A stretch of DNA of 64,000 nt from Zygnema cylindricum. Taxonomy: Eukaryota > Streptophyta > Zygnematophyceae > Zygnematales > Zygnemataceae. Below, piece after piece: positions 20,952 through 31,424 of this stretch. Every line of letters starts with the position of its first letter. Positions within the stretch are counted from its first letter, which is position 1. A program made the translations under genes and the position numbers. The notes beneath the pieces were generated by a model, which searched no databases, was not told where the DNA came from, and saw nothing but the letters and a program-made list of their open reading frames with translations. The stretch is taken from NCBI GenBank assembly GCA_037447655.1, contig JBBHKE010003062.1:1-64000 (forward strand). Reading direction: 5' to 3'.

Positions 20952-22853
20952 TCAAAATAATCCAAGTTTTGGTCGCCCCCTCTCAAATACATCATGCGTA
21001 GCTGCTTTTGTTAGCAAATCTGCTGCCTCCTCTTTTGTCGGTACGTACGAAAATACAATCTCGTTCGCCGTAACCAAATCTCTTACAAAATGCCATTGGG
21101 TCCTGATGTGTTTCGTCCTCTTGTGAAACACATGATTTTTCGCCAACGCCATGGAACTCACGCTGTCAGAATAAATCGTCATACAACCAATAGGAATGCT
21201 TAACTCACGTAACATCTCCTCAATCCAAATCGAGGCCTTAGCTGCATGACACGCAGTCATATACTCTGATTTTGTGGAACTCAACGCAACCATAGGTTGT
21301 AGCCTAAAACTCGACGAGATCGCGGCTCCTCCAAAAATAAATACGTACCTTGACGTGGACTTACTTGAATCAAAATCGCCGCCCCAATCCGCGTCACAAT
21401 ACCCAACACAATCCAAATAATAATTGTGAAGTAAATAGAAGTCCAAGATCAATCGTTCCAACCAAATATCGAAGTATACGTCGTACGGCCTCCCAATGCG
21501 CCTTCTTTGGCTCGTGACAATAACGGGTGACGATGGAAACCGCGGCTAAAATATCTGGACGAGTACCAACGCTAAGGTACATAAGTGAACCAACCGCCTC
21601 TCGATATGGTACATCGATAGAACCTCAAACTTGCGAATGTGTAGATTTGCATCCAACGGCGTCGAAAGTGGTTTCGCGTCAATCATACCAAATCTCTCCA
21701 AAATCTCTTTACAATATTGAGTTTGACTCAATTTAATGTTCCCCTCTTTGTCGCGTATCACTTCAATCCCCAAAATATATTGTACCTCTCCAAGATCCAT
21801 TACTTTGAAATGTAATCCAAGGTAACGTTTAAACTCATTAATGTGCTCCAACTTGTCGCATGCCATCAAGAATTCATCCACATAAACAGAAAAGATGATT
21901 TGGTCAACTCCTTCACCTTTTACGTAAAATCCAAAATCGGACGTAGTCCGTACAAATCCAAACTTTAATAGTACTTGATGAAGTCTCAAATACCACGTGC
22001 GCAGCGCCTGTTTCAAACCATATAATGACTTTCGCAAACGCCATACATTTCTTTCCTGCAAAGGAGACACGCCTTGGAACCTTCATGTATACCTCTTCCT
22101 CCAACTCACCATTTAAAAACGCAGTTTCCACGTCCATTTGATGGACGTGCTTCTTCCTATTGCTGCTAGTGCAATAATAATCCGTAGTGAGTCGAACTTC
22201 ACCACGGGAGCATAAGTCTCCTTAAAATCAATTCCCTCACGTTGTTGCAAGCCCTTACAGACAAGCCTCGCCTTGTACTTAATAATTTCACCCGAAGCTC
22301 TAGTCTTCGTCTTAAATACCCACTTTGCATCTATCGCCTTTTTCCCCTCCGGTAATTTTACTTCCTCAAAAGTTCGATTATCAACTACCGATTTAAATTA
22401 TTTCTCCCACGCTGGTTTCCACTTACTCTCCTAATCAGTCGAACTCCTTGCCTCGACATAAGATTGAGGGTTGCCCGTCATATTTTCCGTAAGTGATTGC
22501 CACAAAAGAAACTCCGTCTTTTTAGCATCGGAAAGAAAATAATGCGATTTCCATGCATTTTCCCCTTTTCGATGGTAAGTGAGTTTCTCCGGTTTCTTCC
22601 CATTTGTTCTCCGTGAGCTCCTTCTAAGGACTTGCTCCTCCTCTTTCTCCTCTTTCTCTTCCTCTGATTCAATTTCAATTTCCTTCTCACTTGATTTAGA
22701 ACTCGATTTAGAGCTTTGAGATTTCCGAATGTTCGAAGGCACTCGGGAATCCAAAGATCCGTTACTCTTTCTTTCAAATTCAACTTCAACCAATTTTCCC
22801 AATTTCTTTTTCAGACTTTTTACATTCGGTTCCTCGTCGGATTCCGAATCCAT
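20952..22853 (-). pseudogene. Copia RT and RNase H, family A element 2
   Basis: Linker rich in Glu/Lys (EIEIESEEEKEEKEEEQVLRR) then RT: HQMDVETAFLNGELEEEVYMKVP, LRKSLYGLKQALRTWYLRLHQVL, active-site region FSVYVDEFLMAC (YVDD changed to YVDE) and LGEVQYILGIEV. RNase H at 20952-21461: YCDADWGGDFDSSKSTSRYVF, SSTKSEYMTACHAAKASIWIEEML, NHVFHKRTKHIRTQWHFVRD. Several frameshifts separate the blocks, and the RT N-terminus (22185-22430) is only partly open. Full-length relative to element 1. Confidence 0.85.
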
Positions 22854-24327
22854 GATTTATATTCTTTAAAATAAACCGAAGCCTCAAATCTGTTTTTCAA
22901 GAAATATACTCTAGAGTATCTAGACCAATTATCAGTGATATTAAACATAAATATATTCCCTCCAACTGATGGCACTTTGGCCGGTCCCCATATGTCAGTA
23001 TGAACCAAATCTAAAACCTTTTCACCATTATATGTTGCGACTTTTGGAAAAGGCAATCTGTGGGCTTTTCCTTGAGCACACCCACTACAATCATCCAAAG
23101 TCTTATTATCTCCAAAATGTATGCCCTCAACTACACCCGTTTTCTTCATTTCTTTCAATCTATCTAGATGCACATGTCCCAATCTTTTATGCCACATCAT
23201 CAAATCACTTACACCAGCATAGTAAACTCCCGTTTTTCCATTACTCAAATTCAGCCTAAACATTCCTTGGCTACCCTTTTCAGCTGTGAAGTACACTTCA
23301 TTCTCATAGCTAGCAACAAAGACTCTTTTCTTAGTACTAGTCTCAAAGCTCTTATCATCTTAGAGCGACGTAGAGATTAGATTCTTGTTCAACTCCGAAA
23401 TAAAAAGAATATCATAGAAAGTGACTATACATGTCTTTCCATCAACTAAGACTCTCAGATCCACTGATCCCACCGAATTGGTGGTCACTATTCTCCCATC
23501 CCCATACTCTATCTCTACTGTAGGGATCTTTCTCATTTTGGTAGACAATGGTTTTTCTCTACAAATATGCATAGAGGCTCATGAATCAATGATCCATCCT
23601 TCTTCAGGAGCTTCTTTGACTCCACCGAAAGCACACTTTTGCCTCTTTGGAATCTCCGGCTCACCTGTCACCTCCAACTCCTCGTTGAGGAGAAGTTCTC
23701 CATTGTCATCATCGACATCCTCTCCCACAACTTGTGTAACCACAAACGTTTTTTCTTTCCTTGCGGCTGGTTTTCCAATCGATTCCTCCTTCAATCTCAA
23801 CTCCGTCAACTTAGTGCACTCCGCCATGTAGTGTCCCGACTTCTTACAAAAATGGCACAGCCTCTTCAGAGCCCTTGGTGCAGATCCGCCATGGTTTCCT
23901 CTTCCTCCTCCACCAAAGTTCCCATAAGGTTTCTTAGAATCCTAATCCCCCCAGTTAGTACCAGCAACCAATGCTTAAACACTCTTTCCTCCCTTACGAA
24001 TCTCAATTCTGCTTTCCCGAACCAAAATCATCCCCACAACGAAGTTCCAGATCTAAAGATGATCTGACAAATCCTGAACCTTGTTAACAATGTTATCATA
24101 ATCATCTGGGAGTTTCATTAACAAAGTATCTTGTCTTTCTTGGTCTCCCTTTTCTCCGCACTCTCCAACTCCATGAATAACCCAGCAAAGTCATTACAAA
24201 AATCTAACATCTTTCCCCCTTTGTACACATATGCCTGTACCTTCTGATCTACCAGCTTCTGCTACTGAATCGTACCACTCTTGTAAATGTTGACAAGAGC
24301 TTCCGACAACTCGTCTACCCTACCCAC
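22854..24327 (-). pseudogene. Copia gag C-terminus, protease and N-terminal integrase, family B
   Basis: Right to left: Gag piece (DELSEALVNIYKSGTIQ, with a stop), knuckle CHFCKKSGHYMAEC, protease region with WIIDS, then GSVDLRVLVDGKTCIVTF, pre-integrase MMWHKRLGHVHLDRLKEM...CSGCAQGKAHRLPF and the integrase start VHTDIWGPAKVPSVGGN. Ends at FKEYKSW where family A begins. Highly similar to 36.4-39.0 kb on the plus strand. Stops between protease blocks. Confidence 0.85.
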
Positions 24328-24332
24328 ATGAA

Positions 24333-25339
24333 TGTAGAAATTAAAGGTTATTTTAGTTTTTTCTAGGTTGTGTAAAATGCAGAAAAGAAGCAAAGGCAGT
24401 CTACCTCTAACTCCTCTCTCAAGCTCCCACACTTGTCGCAGTCACTGAAAGTTGGAGAGGGAGAAAGAGTCATGGCCGCCAATGCTATCCAGACAGGGAC
24501 ATACTTTAGATTGGTAGATTTACCAAAATAGAACTTGACGGACCCAGGATTTGAACCTGGTACCTACCGTCTGTCAAAGCTGCCTGTAGCCAGTAGCCTT
24601 AACCAATTACACTAGAATCTAAGTTATATGATATAGGGTTTGATAAATAGATAAATCTGTACACGTAGGTTATTTCATTTAACGGGATATTTGGACATAG
24701 AAGCAGTTTGTAATGTACAACGTACGGAAAATGCGAAACGGATACCGCGCAATTTGTTTCGAATGCGAAACAAATATCGCGCAAGTATTTATAACGGCTA
24801 CGATTGAAGTCCGTTTTACTCGGATGGCAGCGAAGCATGCCGAGATCGTGGAATAGTTTTTCGGCGGTTTGCGGTCAACGCCACATCGAATGACATGTGG
24901 CATAAGCATATTGGAATACGGCATCTCCACGATTTCAGGATCGAATCCAAAAATGACATGTGTCGACTTATTGGCCATGTCGTGCAATGACCGTACAGAA
25001 AGTACACAGACACCTGTACCTTTCTGTCGATCAAATGTAGATCTTGAGTAGATAGAGTTTTACCCAGAAAAATTTCATAGATAAGACCTTCTCTCCCACA
25101 GAGCTTTTGTACAAAAGGTCAACTTTGACTCTTCATACTTACTGCTCAGAGGAGCAAATTTAGAGATTCTTTTTGCTATCGACTCACAGGAGTCTTGCCT
25201 TCACAGTGGTGAAGGTGGTCAGAGTTTTTGCCTGCCAAGGTGGTAGCTATTCTTGGTGAAACACAAAGGGGTCAGGGTTATCCTTGAGGCTTTGTGTGAG
25301 CTGCCTACTCTGAGGACATATAGAGGTCTCAGAGTTAAA
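24333..25339 (+). mobile_element. Family B solo LTR inserted antisense in a family B gag
   Basis: 1,007 bp starting TGTAGAAATT and ending TCAGAGTTAAA (normal end TTACA, mutated). Flanked by identical 5-bp target duplications ATGAA at 24328-24332 and 25340-25344. The gag reading (ATPHLH...) resumes on either side, so the insertion point is exact. Closest to the LTR at 41401-42431. Confidence 0.9.
24535..24620 (-). other. tRNA-like structure antisense to family B LTR
   Basis: On the minus strand the sequence reads TAGTGTAATTGGTTAAGGC (A-box-like) and, about 45 nt later, a T arm CCAGG-TTCAAAT-CCTGG with a B-box-like core. A 9-bp outer helix (24535-24543 with 24569-24577, one G-U) closes it. The same helix is kept at 41609-41651 (8 of 9) and 46348-46390 (with one G-U). 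It opposes the direction of LTR transcription. Confidence 0.6.
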
Positions 25340-25735
25340 ATGAAGATGAGGTGTAGCCACTCTTTGAGTGTGACGTCCGAGAATAAAATGAATCGTCACA
25401 GTATTGTTGAAATCCCAGATTTCGGTATCATTTGCCTCAATTTTGTGAGCATCTGCTACTGTAGCCAGTCCAGTAGCCATCGGTGTGAGTTTCTCCTTCC
25501 CCTTCTCCTTCCTTGTGTCCAACACGATGCTTTCTCCAACATCCTCTTCCTCCTCTGCTCCGGGAGACCTTCTTGTGAACCGAGATCCTCCAAACCTTGG
25601 TGGAACTCCCAATTTTACTGATGGCCATCGCACACGGCCACTCAAAATGCCCCATAGCCGTTTTTCAATCAATACACCCCTCGTCATGGTTTCCCAATAA
25701 ATGAACCCTGTTCCATTATAAATGGGCACCCTAGT
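25340..25735 (-). pseudogene. Family B copia Gag N-terminal part
   Basis: Reads VPIYNGTGFIYWETMTRGVLIEKRLWGILSGRV...EANDTEIWDFNNTVTIHFILGRHTQRVATPHLH. The pattern Y/F-N-G-x-x-Y-x-x-W, and D-x-x-I-W-D, is that of copia Gag. It is cut at 25344 by the solo LTR. There is no ATG at the expected place, as the first good codons follow the primer site directly. Confidence 0.82.
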
Positions 25736-25751
25736 GGATGGGCCCATAACC

Positions 25752-26720
25752 TGTAATTCTGTGACCTCCATTGGTACACAGAATGTCAAGCTTATGTGAA
25801 GTCTCTAGGATAGTATATGCACTTTTGAATTTGAAAATGAACAATTCTCACCCTGGGACGCAAAAACTCTAACCCACTACACCCTTGTGTAGCTTAGACT
25901 CCTCTGAGTGCGCTGCAAAAAGAATCACTGAAATTGCTCCCTTGAACATTAAGCTATGGCTTACCAAAGTTGGTCCATAAATACATGTGCACTCTAGGAG
26001 AGAGTCTGAAAAACCAAAAAATATTCTAAGCCCTAAGCTACCTCTCTAAACGTACTACTATGGTACTTCGACCAATCACATGACTGTAAAGTGCAAGAAG
26101 ATACAAGTACCGCTGTACTTCTTGTACGGCCATAGTACGGCATGGCCGTTGCGCTGACGCGTGTTCGTTTCGGAGCCTTAGTTGCTCCTCGCGTGATGTC
26201 TGCTGTCCAACCATATATTGCCACGTGTCATCCACCGACATCTGGTCTGCAATCCGCCAAACTGCTATTTTGGCATTTCGGCTCCACTATGAGCCTTTCG
26301 ATCAGATCCGGACATCTGATTTCGTCCGTCAAAATTAAATGTCGATTCGTATATTTCGTGCGGTCCTGATTTCGTGCGGACCGGTATGTTTCTATGCATA
26401 AATCGTCCCGTAAATTAGTTAAATTGAATATCCGGCGTTGTTTATCTTTAAATAAATATCGCGCCATATACGTGTATCGATTTCTTCAAGACCTACCGGA
26501 TAAGGCGGACAGCTAGTCCGTACGACCGTCATTCAGAGGTCACTGGATCAAGTCCCACAATTGACCGTCTATATTTTGAAGAAAAATATACTAGTGATCT
26601 GCCTGTCTCCTTTGCTGCAAGAGGCAGCCATGACTGCCTGCACGTCCTCAATGACTACAACAAGTATGAGGACGACAGTAAGGTCACAAGAAAGACTACA
26701 AAATACCTATCTTTTCAACA
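25752..26720 (-). repeat. Family B LTR with half-tRNA primer site
   Basis: On the plus strand it starts tgtaattctgtg and ends cttttcaaca, 969 bp. The adjoining 25736-25751 reads ggatgggcccataacc, identical (bar one base) to the anticodon stem-loop 5' half of plant initiator tRNA-Met, so the primer site is GGTTATGGGCCCATCC on the minus strand. A tRNA-like block is present near 26496-26570. Confidence 0.8.
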
Positions 26721-28191
26721 AAGTCTACGTCAAAGATACTTAATGGAGAAAAGCAAGTAGAGGACTTTAACACAGATTTTGATAGAAAATGTCATTTAAA
26801 CAGCAGAGAAATCATTTTAATCAGCAGAGGAATCAGTTTAACCCTAATCAGGGTCGGTTTAAACAGTTTAATCAAGGGCAAAATAGACAGTCTTTTATTG
26901 CTTGTTTTTATTGTTCAGAGAAACGTCATGGATATAGGTATTGTCATAAACTCAAAAAGGCAAATGTGACAAGTTTATATCGGCCAGCTTGGCAGAAAAG
27001 GCAAATGTGACAAGTTTATATCGGCCAGCTTGGCAGTAAAGTCAGTTTAACCAGGGCTTTTCTTGTCATCGGTTACAAAACAACTCATTGTTTTCTTCGT
27101 CTATCACTCAGGAAGATGAGTCTTTGACCTTCAATGAGCAGGATGACTCGAAGTTATTTGCCATGGCGCCAGCAATGGAGGGCTCAAAGGACGCCGGATA
27201 GATCATGGACACAAGGGCATTGACCCACATGTGTTGGAACAAATGCCTTTTTACCAATCCGAAGATAACACCTGCAAACAATATCTACTATGCTTATGGC
27301 ATGAGTGTCCAGACCTGTGCTCAAGGTGATGTTTCATTGCTGGTAGATGTAGGAGGAAAGCAAGTTGAAAGAACTCTTCATAATGTTTTGTATATTCCGG
27401 ATTTCAAAAAGAATTTGTTTTCTATTTCTCTGGTTGAGAGCAAAGAATTTGAGGTCACCCTTAAAGGGGGTAGGCAGGTTGTAAGCAAACTAGGAGAGGT
27501 AGCTGTCACAGGTACTGAAGATGCAAGCAAAATGTATCGCATGGATATGGCTAATACTAAGGAAAATGATGTTCTCTACTCAAGTGTTATGTTTGAGAAT
27601 GAATTATGGCATAAGAGACTAGGTCATGTTAATTATGACAGGTTGAAGAAAATGGTTATTGCTGGCAAAATCAAAGGTGTTTCTCTTACTAATCAGCCGG
27701 TTAAGACATGTGACGCCTGCTCTCTAAGAAAGATTCACAGGGTGCCATTTCCACAGGAATCAGAACATAGGCCTACAAAGGATTTGCAGCTCATCCATTC
27801 TGATGATTTAGCACCGGTTCAGGTGCTCTCTAAGAAAGATTCACAGGGTGCCATTTCCACAGGAATCAGAACATAGGCCTACAAAGGATTTGCAGCTCAT
27901 CCATTCTGATGATTTAGCACCGGTTCAGGTGCCATCTGTTAGGGGGGTTCGTTTTATGGTCACCTTTACCGACGAAGGTGTTTCTCTTTCTAATTAGCCG
28001 GTTAAAACATGTGACGGTTGCTCTCTAAGGAAAGATTCACAGGCTGCCATTTCCACAGGAATCAAAACATATGTCTACAAAGGATTTGCAGCTCATCCAT
28101 CATGATGATTTAGCACCGACTCAACTGCCATCTGCGGGGGGGGTTCATTTTATGGTCACCTTTACAAAAGACTTCTCCACGTTCACAAAGG
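26721..28191 (+). pseudogene. Copia family C gag-protease-integrase fragment
   Basis: Gln/Asn-rich Gag tail (FKQQRNHFNQQRNQFNPNQ) with knuckle CFYCSEKRHGYRYC, then a protease whose DTGA is read as DTRA (27208 on), ALYIPDFKKNLFSI-type strands, pre-integrase ELWHKRLGHVNYDRLKKMV...CDACSLRKIHRVPF and integrase start LQLIHSD. The region after 27717 is disordered by tandem duplications. Interrupted at 28191 by the TRIM element. Confidence 0.82.
27717..28130 (+). repeat. Three tandem copies of a 105-bp integrase segment
   Basis: A unit beginning tgctctctaagaaagattca and ending ttagcaccggttcagg occurs at 27718-27822, again at 27822-27927, and diverged at 28018-28122. Between the second and third is a 90-bp stretch that repeats part of the preceding zinc-region sequence. 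This scrambles the family C integrase. Confidence 0.85.
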
Positions 28192-28567
28192 TATAGAAAG
28201 TCCCATGTTCGAGTCCTGGCCGGCTCACTTTTCCCTAGAATGGGACATACCGAATCTCGGATTTCACGGAAATCAATATGGTATCAAAGCCAACGGGGTT
28301 GCGGATGGTGTGACCGACCTTCCCGTGAGAGGGGGTGTTGGATTGGCACTTGAATGCCGGTTCAATACGAGGTAGAATGTGAAACGTCACACTCGAAGCC
28401 GCCTAAAAATAAATAGCTACGGACTTGCCAGGCTCTACATCGAGCTAGTGGCACAGTGGTTAGCGCGCTAACAGCTCAAGTAAGAGGTCCTACGTTCGAG
28501 CCCTCGCTGGCTCACTTTTCCGTAGTAGGGGACATTTACCGAATCCAGGATTTCACGGAAATCAACA
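28192..28567 (+). mobile_element. TRIM-like miniature LTR retrotransposon
   Basis: A truncated 5' LTR (about 28192-28278, ends aatcaata) is followed at once by primer site tggtatcaaagc (28279-28290; one mismatch to the initiator tRNA-Met complement), a total internal domain of 57 bp ending in the polypurine run gagaggggg (28327-28335), and a full 232-bp 3' LTR TGTTGGATT...AATCAACA (28336-28567). No coding capacity. It sits inside family C integrase; the family C reading resumes briefly (ttatgaaa) after it. Confidence 0.82.
28442..28514 (+). other. tRNA-like sequence in TRIM 3' LTR
   Basis: Acceptor GAGCTAG pairs with CTGGCTC. Relative to the copy at 9261-9332, pair 6-67 changed from G-C to A-T on both sides, a compensatory change that supports the fold. 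A box TGGCACAGTGG is unchanged; B box reads CGTTCGAGCCC. The T stem has two mismatches. The same 3' half is in the truncated 5' LTR (ccatgttcgagtcctggccggctca, 28203-28227). Confidence 0.65.
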
Positions 28568-28571
28568 TTAT

Positions 28572-29756
28572 GAAACTCTATGGGCTCCATTCCCACACAA
28601 TATTTGCAGGTCCTAAGAAGCTAATCTAGATAGTGCCGACTCCAAGTTTTCATAAACCTAAATGATTGACCCTTTGACAATTAGAACCCCATTACAGCTT
28701 CACCCCTGTGAAATAAGACTTTCTGTGAGCTTAATTCCACCTGAGAATGCAAAGTTAGCGTATGAGTTTTGGATAACATTCCCCACTTTGACTTTCCCTT
28801 AGAAATGCAGCCACCTTGGTAGGCAAACACTCTCACCGACTACACCCCTATATAGCGTGGACTCCTCTAATTCCGCAACAAAAAGAATCACTGAAAATGG
28901 TCAACTGAGGTGATAGTTATGGCTTGCCAAAGTTTGCTTTTTATACAAGATGCCCTCTGGGAGAGGCGGCTACCTACCAAAAATATTCTAAGTCCTATCT
29001 CTCTCTAAGACTCTATCTACTAACGTACGACACCAATCACTTTACTGTGCCGTAGAAAAAAGTACAGGTGTCGGTGTACTTTCAGTACGACCATCGTACG
29101 ATATGGCCGAAATGTCAACACATGTCATATTCGGATTTGTTCCCGTTATCTCCGGAGTCGTCGCAATCCAATGTTGACATGCCACGTGTCACTTGACATG
29201 GCGATGAATGTAAAACGCCAAAAGTGTATATTCCGCGATCACGACGCCTATCGTGGCTGTCCGATCAAATCCGGCTATATTTCTTGCTGTTGAAAATAGA
29301 CGTGCGGTATTTGTTTCGCGGTCGAAACAAATGCGCGGTATTCATTTTCTATAATACATAAAACCGTACTCTATACTATCTATAACTGTATCTATGCACT
29401 ACGTTTATATTTTCAGTTAAATGAACTAGTCTACGTGTAACTATTTAAATACTTATAAAACCCCATATATACTATTAAAAGCCCTAGACTGAACGGACAA
29501 GGCTACCGGCTATCGGAATCTTGACGGTCGACAAGTTCCAGGATGAAATCATGGATCTGTCAACATCCATTTTAGTAAACCTACCATTTATCTACACTTG
29601 TCTCTCTGGATAGCTTAGGCAGCCATGGCTCTAGCACCCTTTCTAGCATTCAATGACTACAACAAGTGTGGGGGCTTGGAGAAGGGAGTCAGAGGCAGAC
29701 TACCTCTGCTCTTTTTCTATCCTAATAAAGAACTAGAAAATACTCAAATATCAACA
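28572..29756 (-). repeat. Family B LTR, diverged, minus orientation
   Basis: Shares with the other family B LTRs the blocks ggactcctct...aaaaagaatcactgaaaatgg, ctatctactaacgtacga..accaatca, gtactttcagtacg and the hairpin gcggtatttgtttcg/cgaaacaaatgcgc (29303-29338), and ends atcaaca. No gag is attached on its left, so it is a solo or truncated LTR next to the TRIM. Confidence 0.7.
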
Positions 29757-29880
29757 ACCAACAGAATGGTGTTTCAGAGAGACTAAACAGAACTATTACA
29801 GGGTGTGCTAGATCTATGTTAGCAGATAAAAATGTTGATATGAAATTTTGGGTTGAGGCTACTGAATATAACCCTAAATA
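29757..29880 (+). pseudogene. Copia family C integrase fragment
   Basis: Reads QQNGVSERLNRTITGCARSMLADKNVDMKFWVEATEY, the last part of a copia integrase core with the catalytic Glu. It continues the family C element broken at 28191 after a gap of roughly 75 residues. Confidence 0.75.
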
Positions 29881-31424
29881 GAATAAAGAAAAAAATAGAA
29901 TAAACTACGCTATTTGAGAATAAAACAAAAAAAAAGCGGGACGGGATTAGCGTACACAACGCTAATAGCGATTGGCGGTGTAGTGTTGGGTATCGGGTAA
30001 ATTCATATCGCGATAATCTCGATATTCAATATATCGAATATCGATCGAGCAGGATCCTCGATATATCGTACCGAGACCAACATAAATTATCGCGATATAT
30101 AGTATTTTTTAAATTTATTTATTTTATTTTTTTATATAATATGTTATTTTAGCGAAAAAGTCAAATTGTCTAATACGCCACGTACGCCGTGATTTTCGTT
30201 CCGTGACTTAAAGATAGACGTCGCAAAATGTAACCGACAAAAAAATACTAATTCTGAAATTGTAATGATTAATTATTTGGGGTATGGGGACACGAGGAGG
30301 TCTCTGTAATAGTACGGACAACAAAATTTATGTATTACAGAGGCCTCGGGTACATCTCGTATCTTTTGTCAAAAAGTTTTACACACGTGTTCTGATATGA
30401 GTGGTTCCACGTAGGTTGGGGGAGGGAACGTACGGATATACTTAAATTGAATTAAGGGACTCATTGAGTGGTTGAACAAGCATTGAGAAATGGACGGCGG
30501 ATCGCAAAGCGATGTGATGTACAATAATCGAAATGTTGAAATAGGCCGGTACGGCGCAGCTGCGACACAGACATGACAACGCAGCTGTGGTTACTTTGGA
30601 TAAATATGCGCCGCCGGTACAGAGCAGCTGCGGCGCAGATAAGACAACACAGTTGCGGTTATTTTCATATGATCCGTACGGACAACGCAACTAACGCAGC
30701 TGCGGATAATATGACAAACATAGATTCTGAGTAATGATGATTGTACGGTAATAGTTGCTTAGTGGTAGCTTTTTTTGTTTGACGTACGAAGGTTGCGAAG
30801 ATGTCGGTGTATATATTCGGTTCAACAGTTGTTTGTCTTTTTGCTAATTAGTTTATTAGTGGTGATTTGCTCAGTCTGACATACCTCAAATTATTCGGGT
30901 ATCTCACAATAGTTTAGGTAGATGGTAGATACCGTACGGCTGGTATGCCTCCGTACATTCAGTATTGAACTCTCTAAGTATAGCTTGTAAGACTTAGAAT
31001 ATTTTGATTATCACGGTCAAGTTTATCAAAGCAATGGCAGACTGTTTTCTGCATCTTTGACCTGTTGGTGTGATCACCTTCTTTAGTTCTTTCATGTGAA
31101 ACTTTGTAAAGTTATTCTGTGATATAGAATCTATATGTGTGTGCAATTTCATTTTATTCTGTTATCTCTATAAGATTCTGTGTGAGGTCTAAGTCGTTAG
31201 TTTGTGAAGTTGTCAGTTGTTTTTGTGAAACTTTGGAGCTTATATCTTCTAGATTCCTTGGTGGATTTGGTTGTAACTTTAGGAGCTTACAATGTCTATA
31301 CTATAGTGCTTATTGGTGTAGTTTGAGGGGATTTTATTTATTGTGGAGTAATCTGTGCTGTCTCAAACACAACTGTTTGAGGGGTAGTTTGTGGTGCTTC
31401 CGAGGGTAATCCATGGCTGAAATA
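29881..31424. other. Non-coding DNA with short repeats
   Basis: No gene supported. 29995-30105 is rich in tatcgcgata and atatcgatat palindromes. 30540-30715 holds two and a half copies of an about 75-bp unit centred on gcagctgcggcgcaga. Open frames here have no homologous look. Confidence 0.6.

Larger units (their letters stand above)
20919..26720 (-). mobile_element. Chimeric copia element: family A 3' half joined to family B 5' half, with nested solo LTR
   Basis: Minus strand. From the right: family B LTR (25752-26720), half-tRNA primer site, family B gag interrupted by an antisense family B solo LTR (24333-25339), then zinc knuckle, protease and N-terminal integrase of family B; at about 22853 the sequence changes to family A linker, RT and RNase H, ending at the family A LTR 20271-20918. 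The join is out of frame and shows only a few bases of shared sequence. The two ends therefore carry unrelated LTRs. Confidence 0.8.

Noticed and set aside
31137-31409. 90-codon Cys/Ser/Leu-rich open frame
   Set aside because: No motif, biased composition, and located between LTR fragments.
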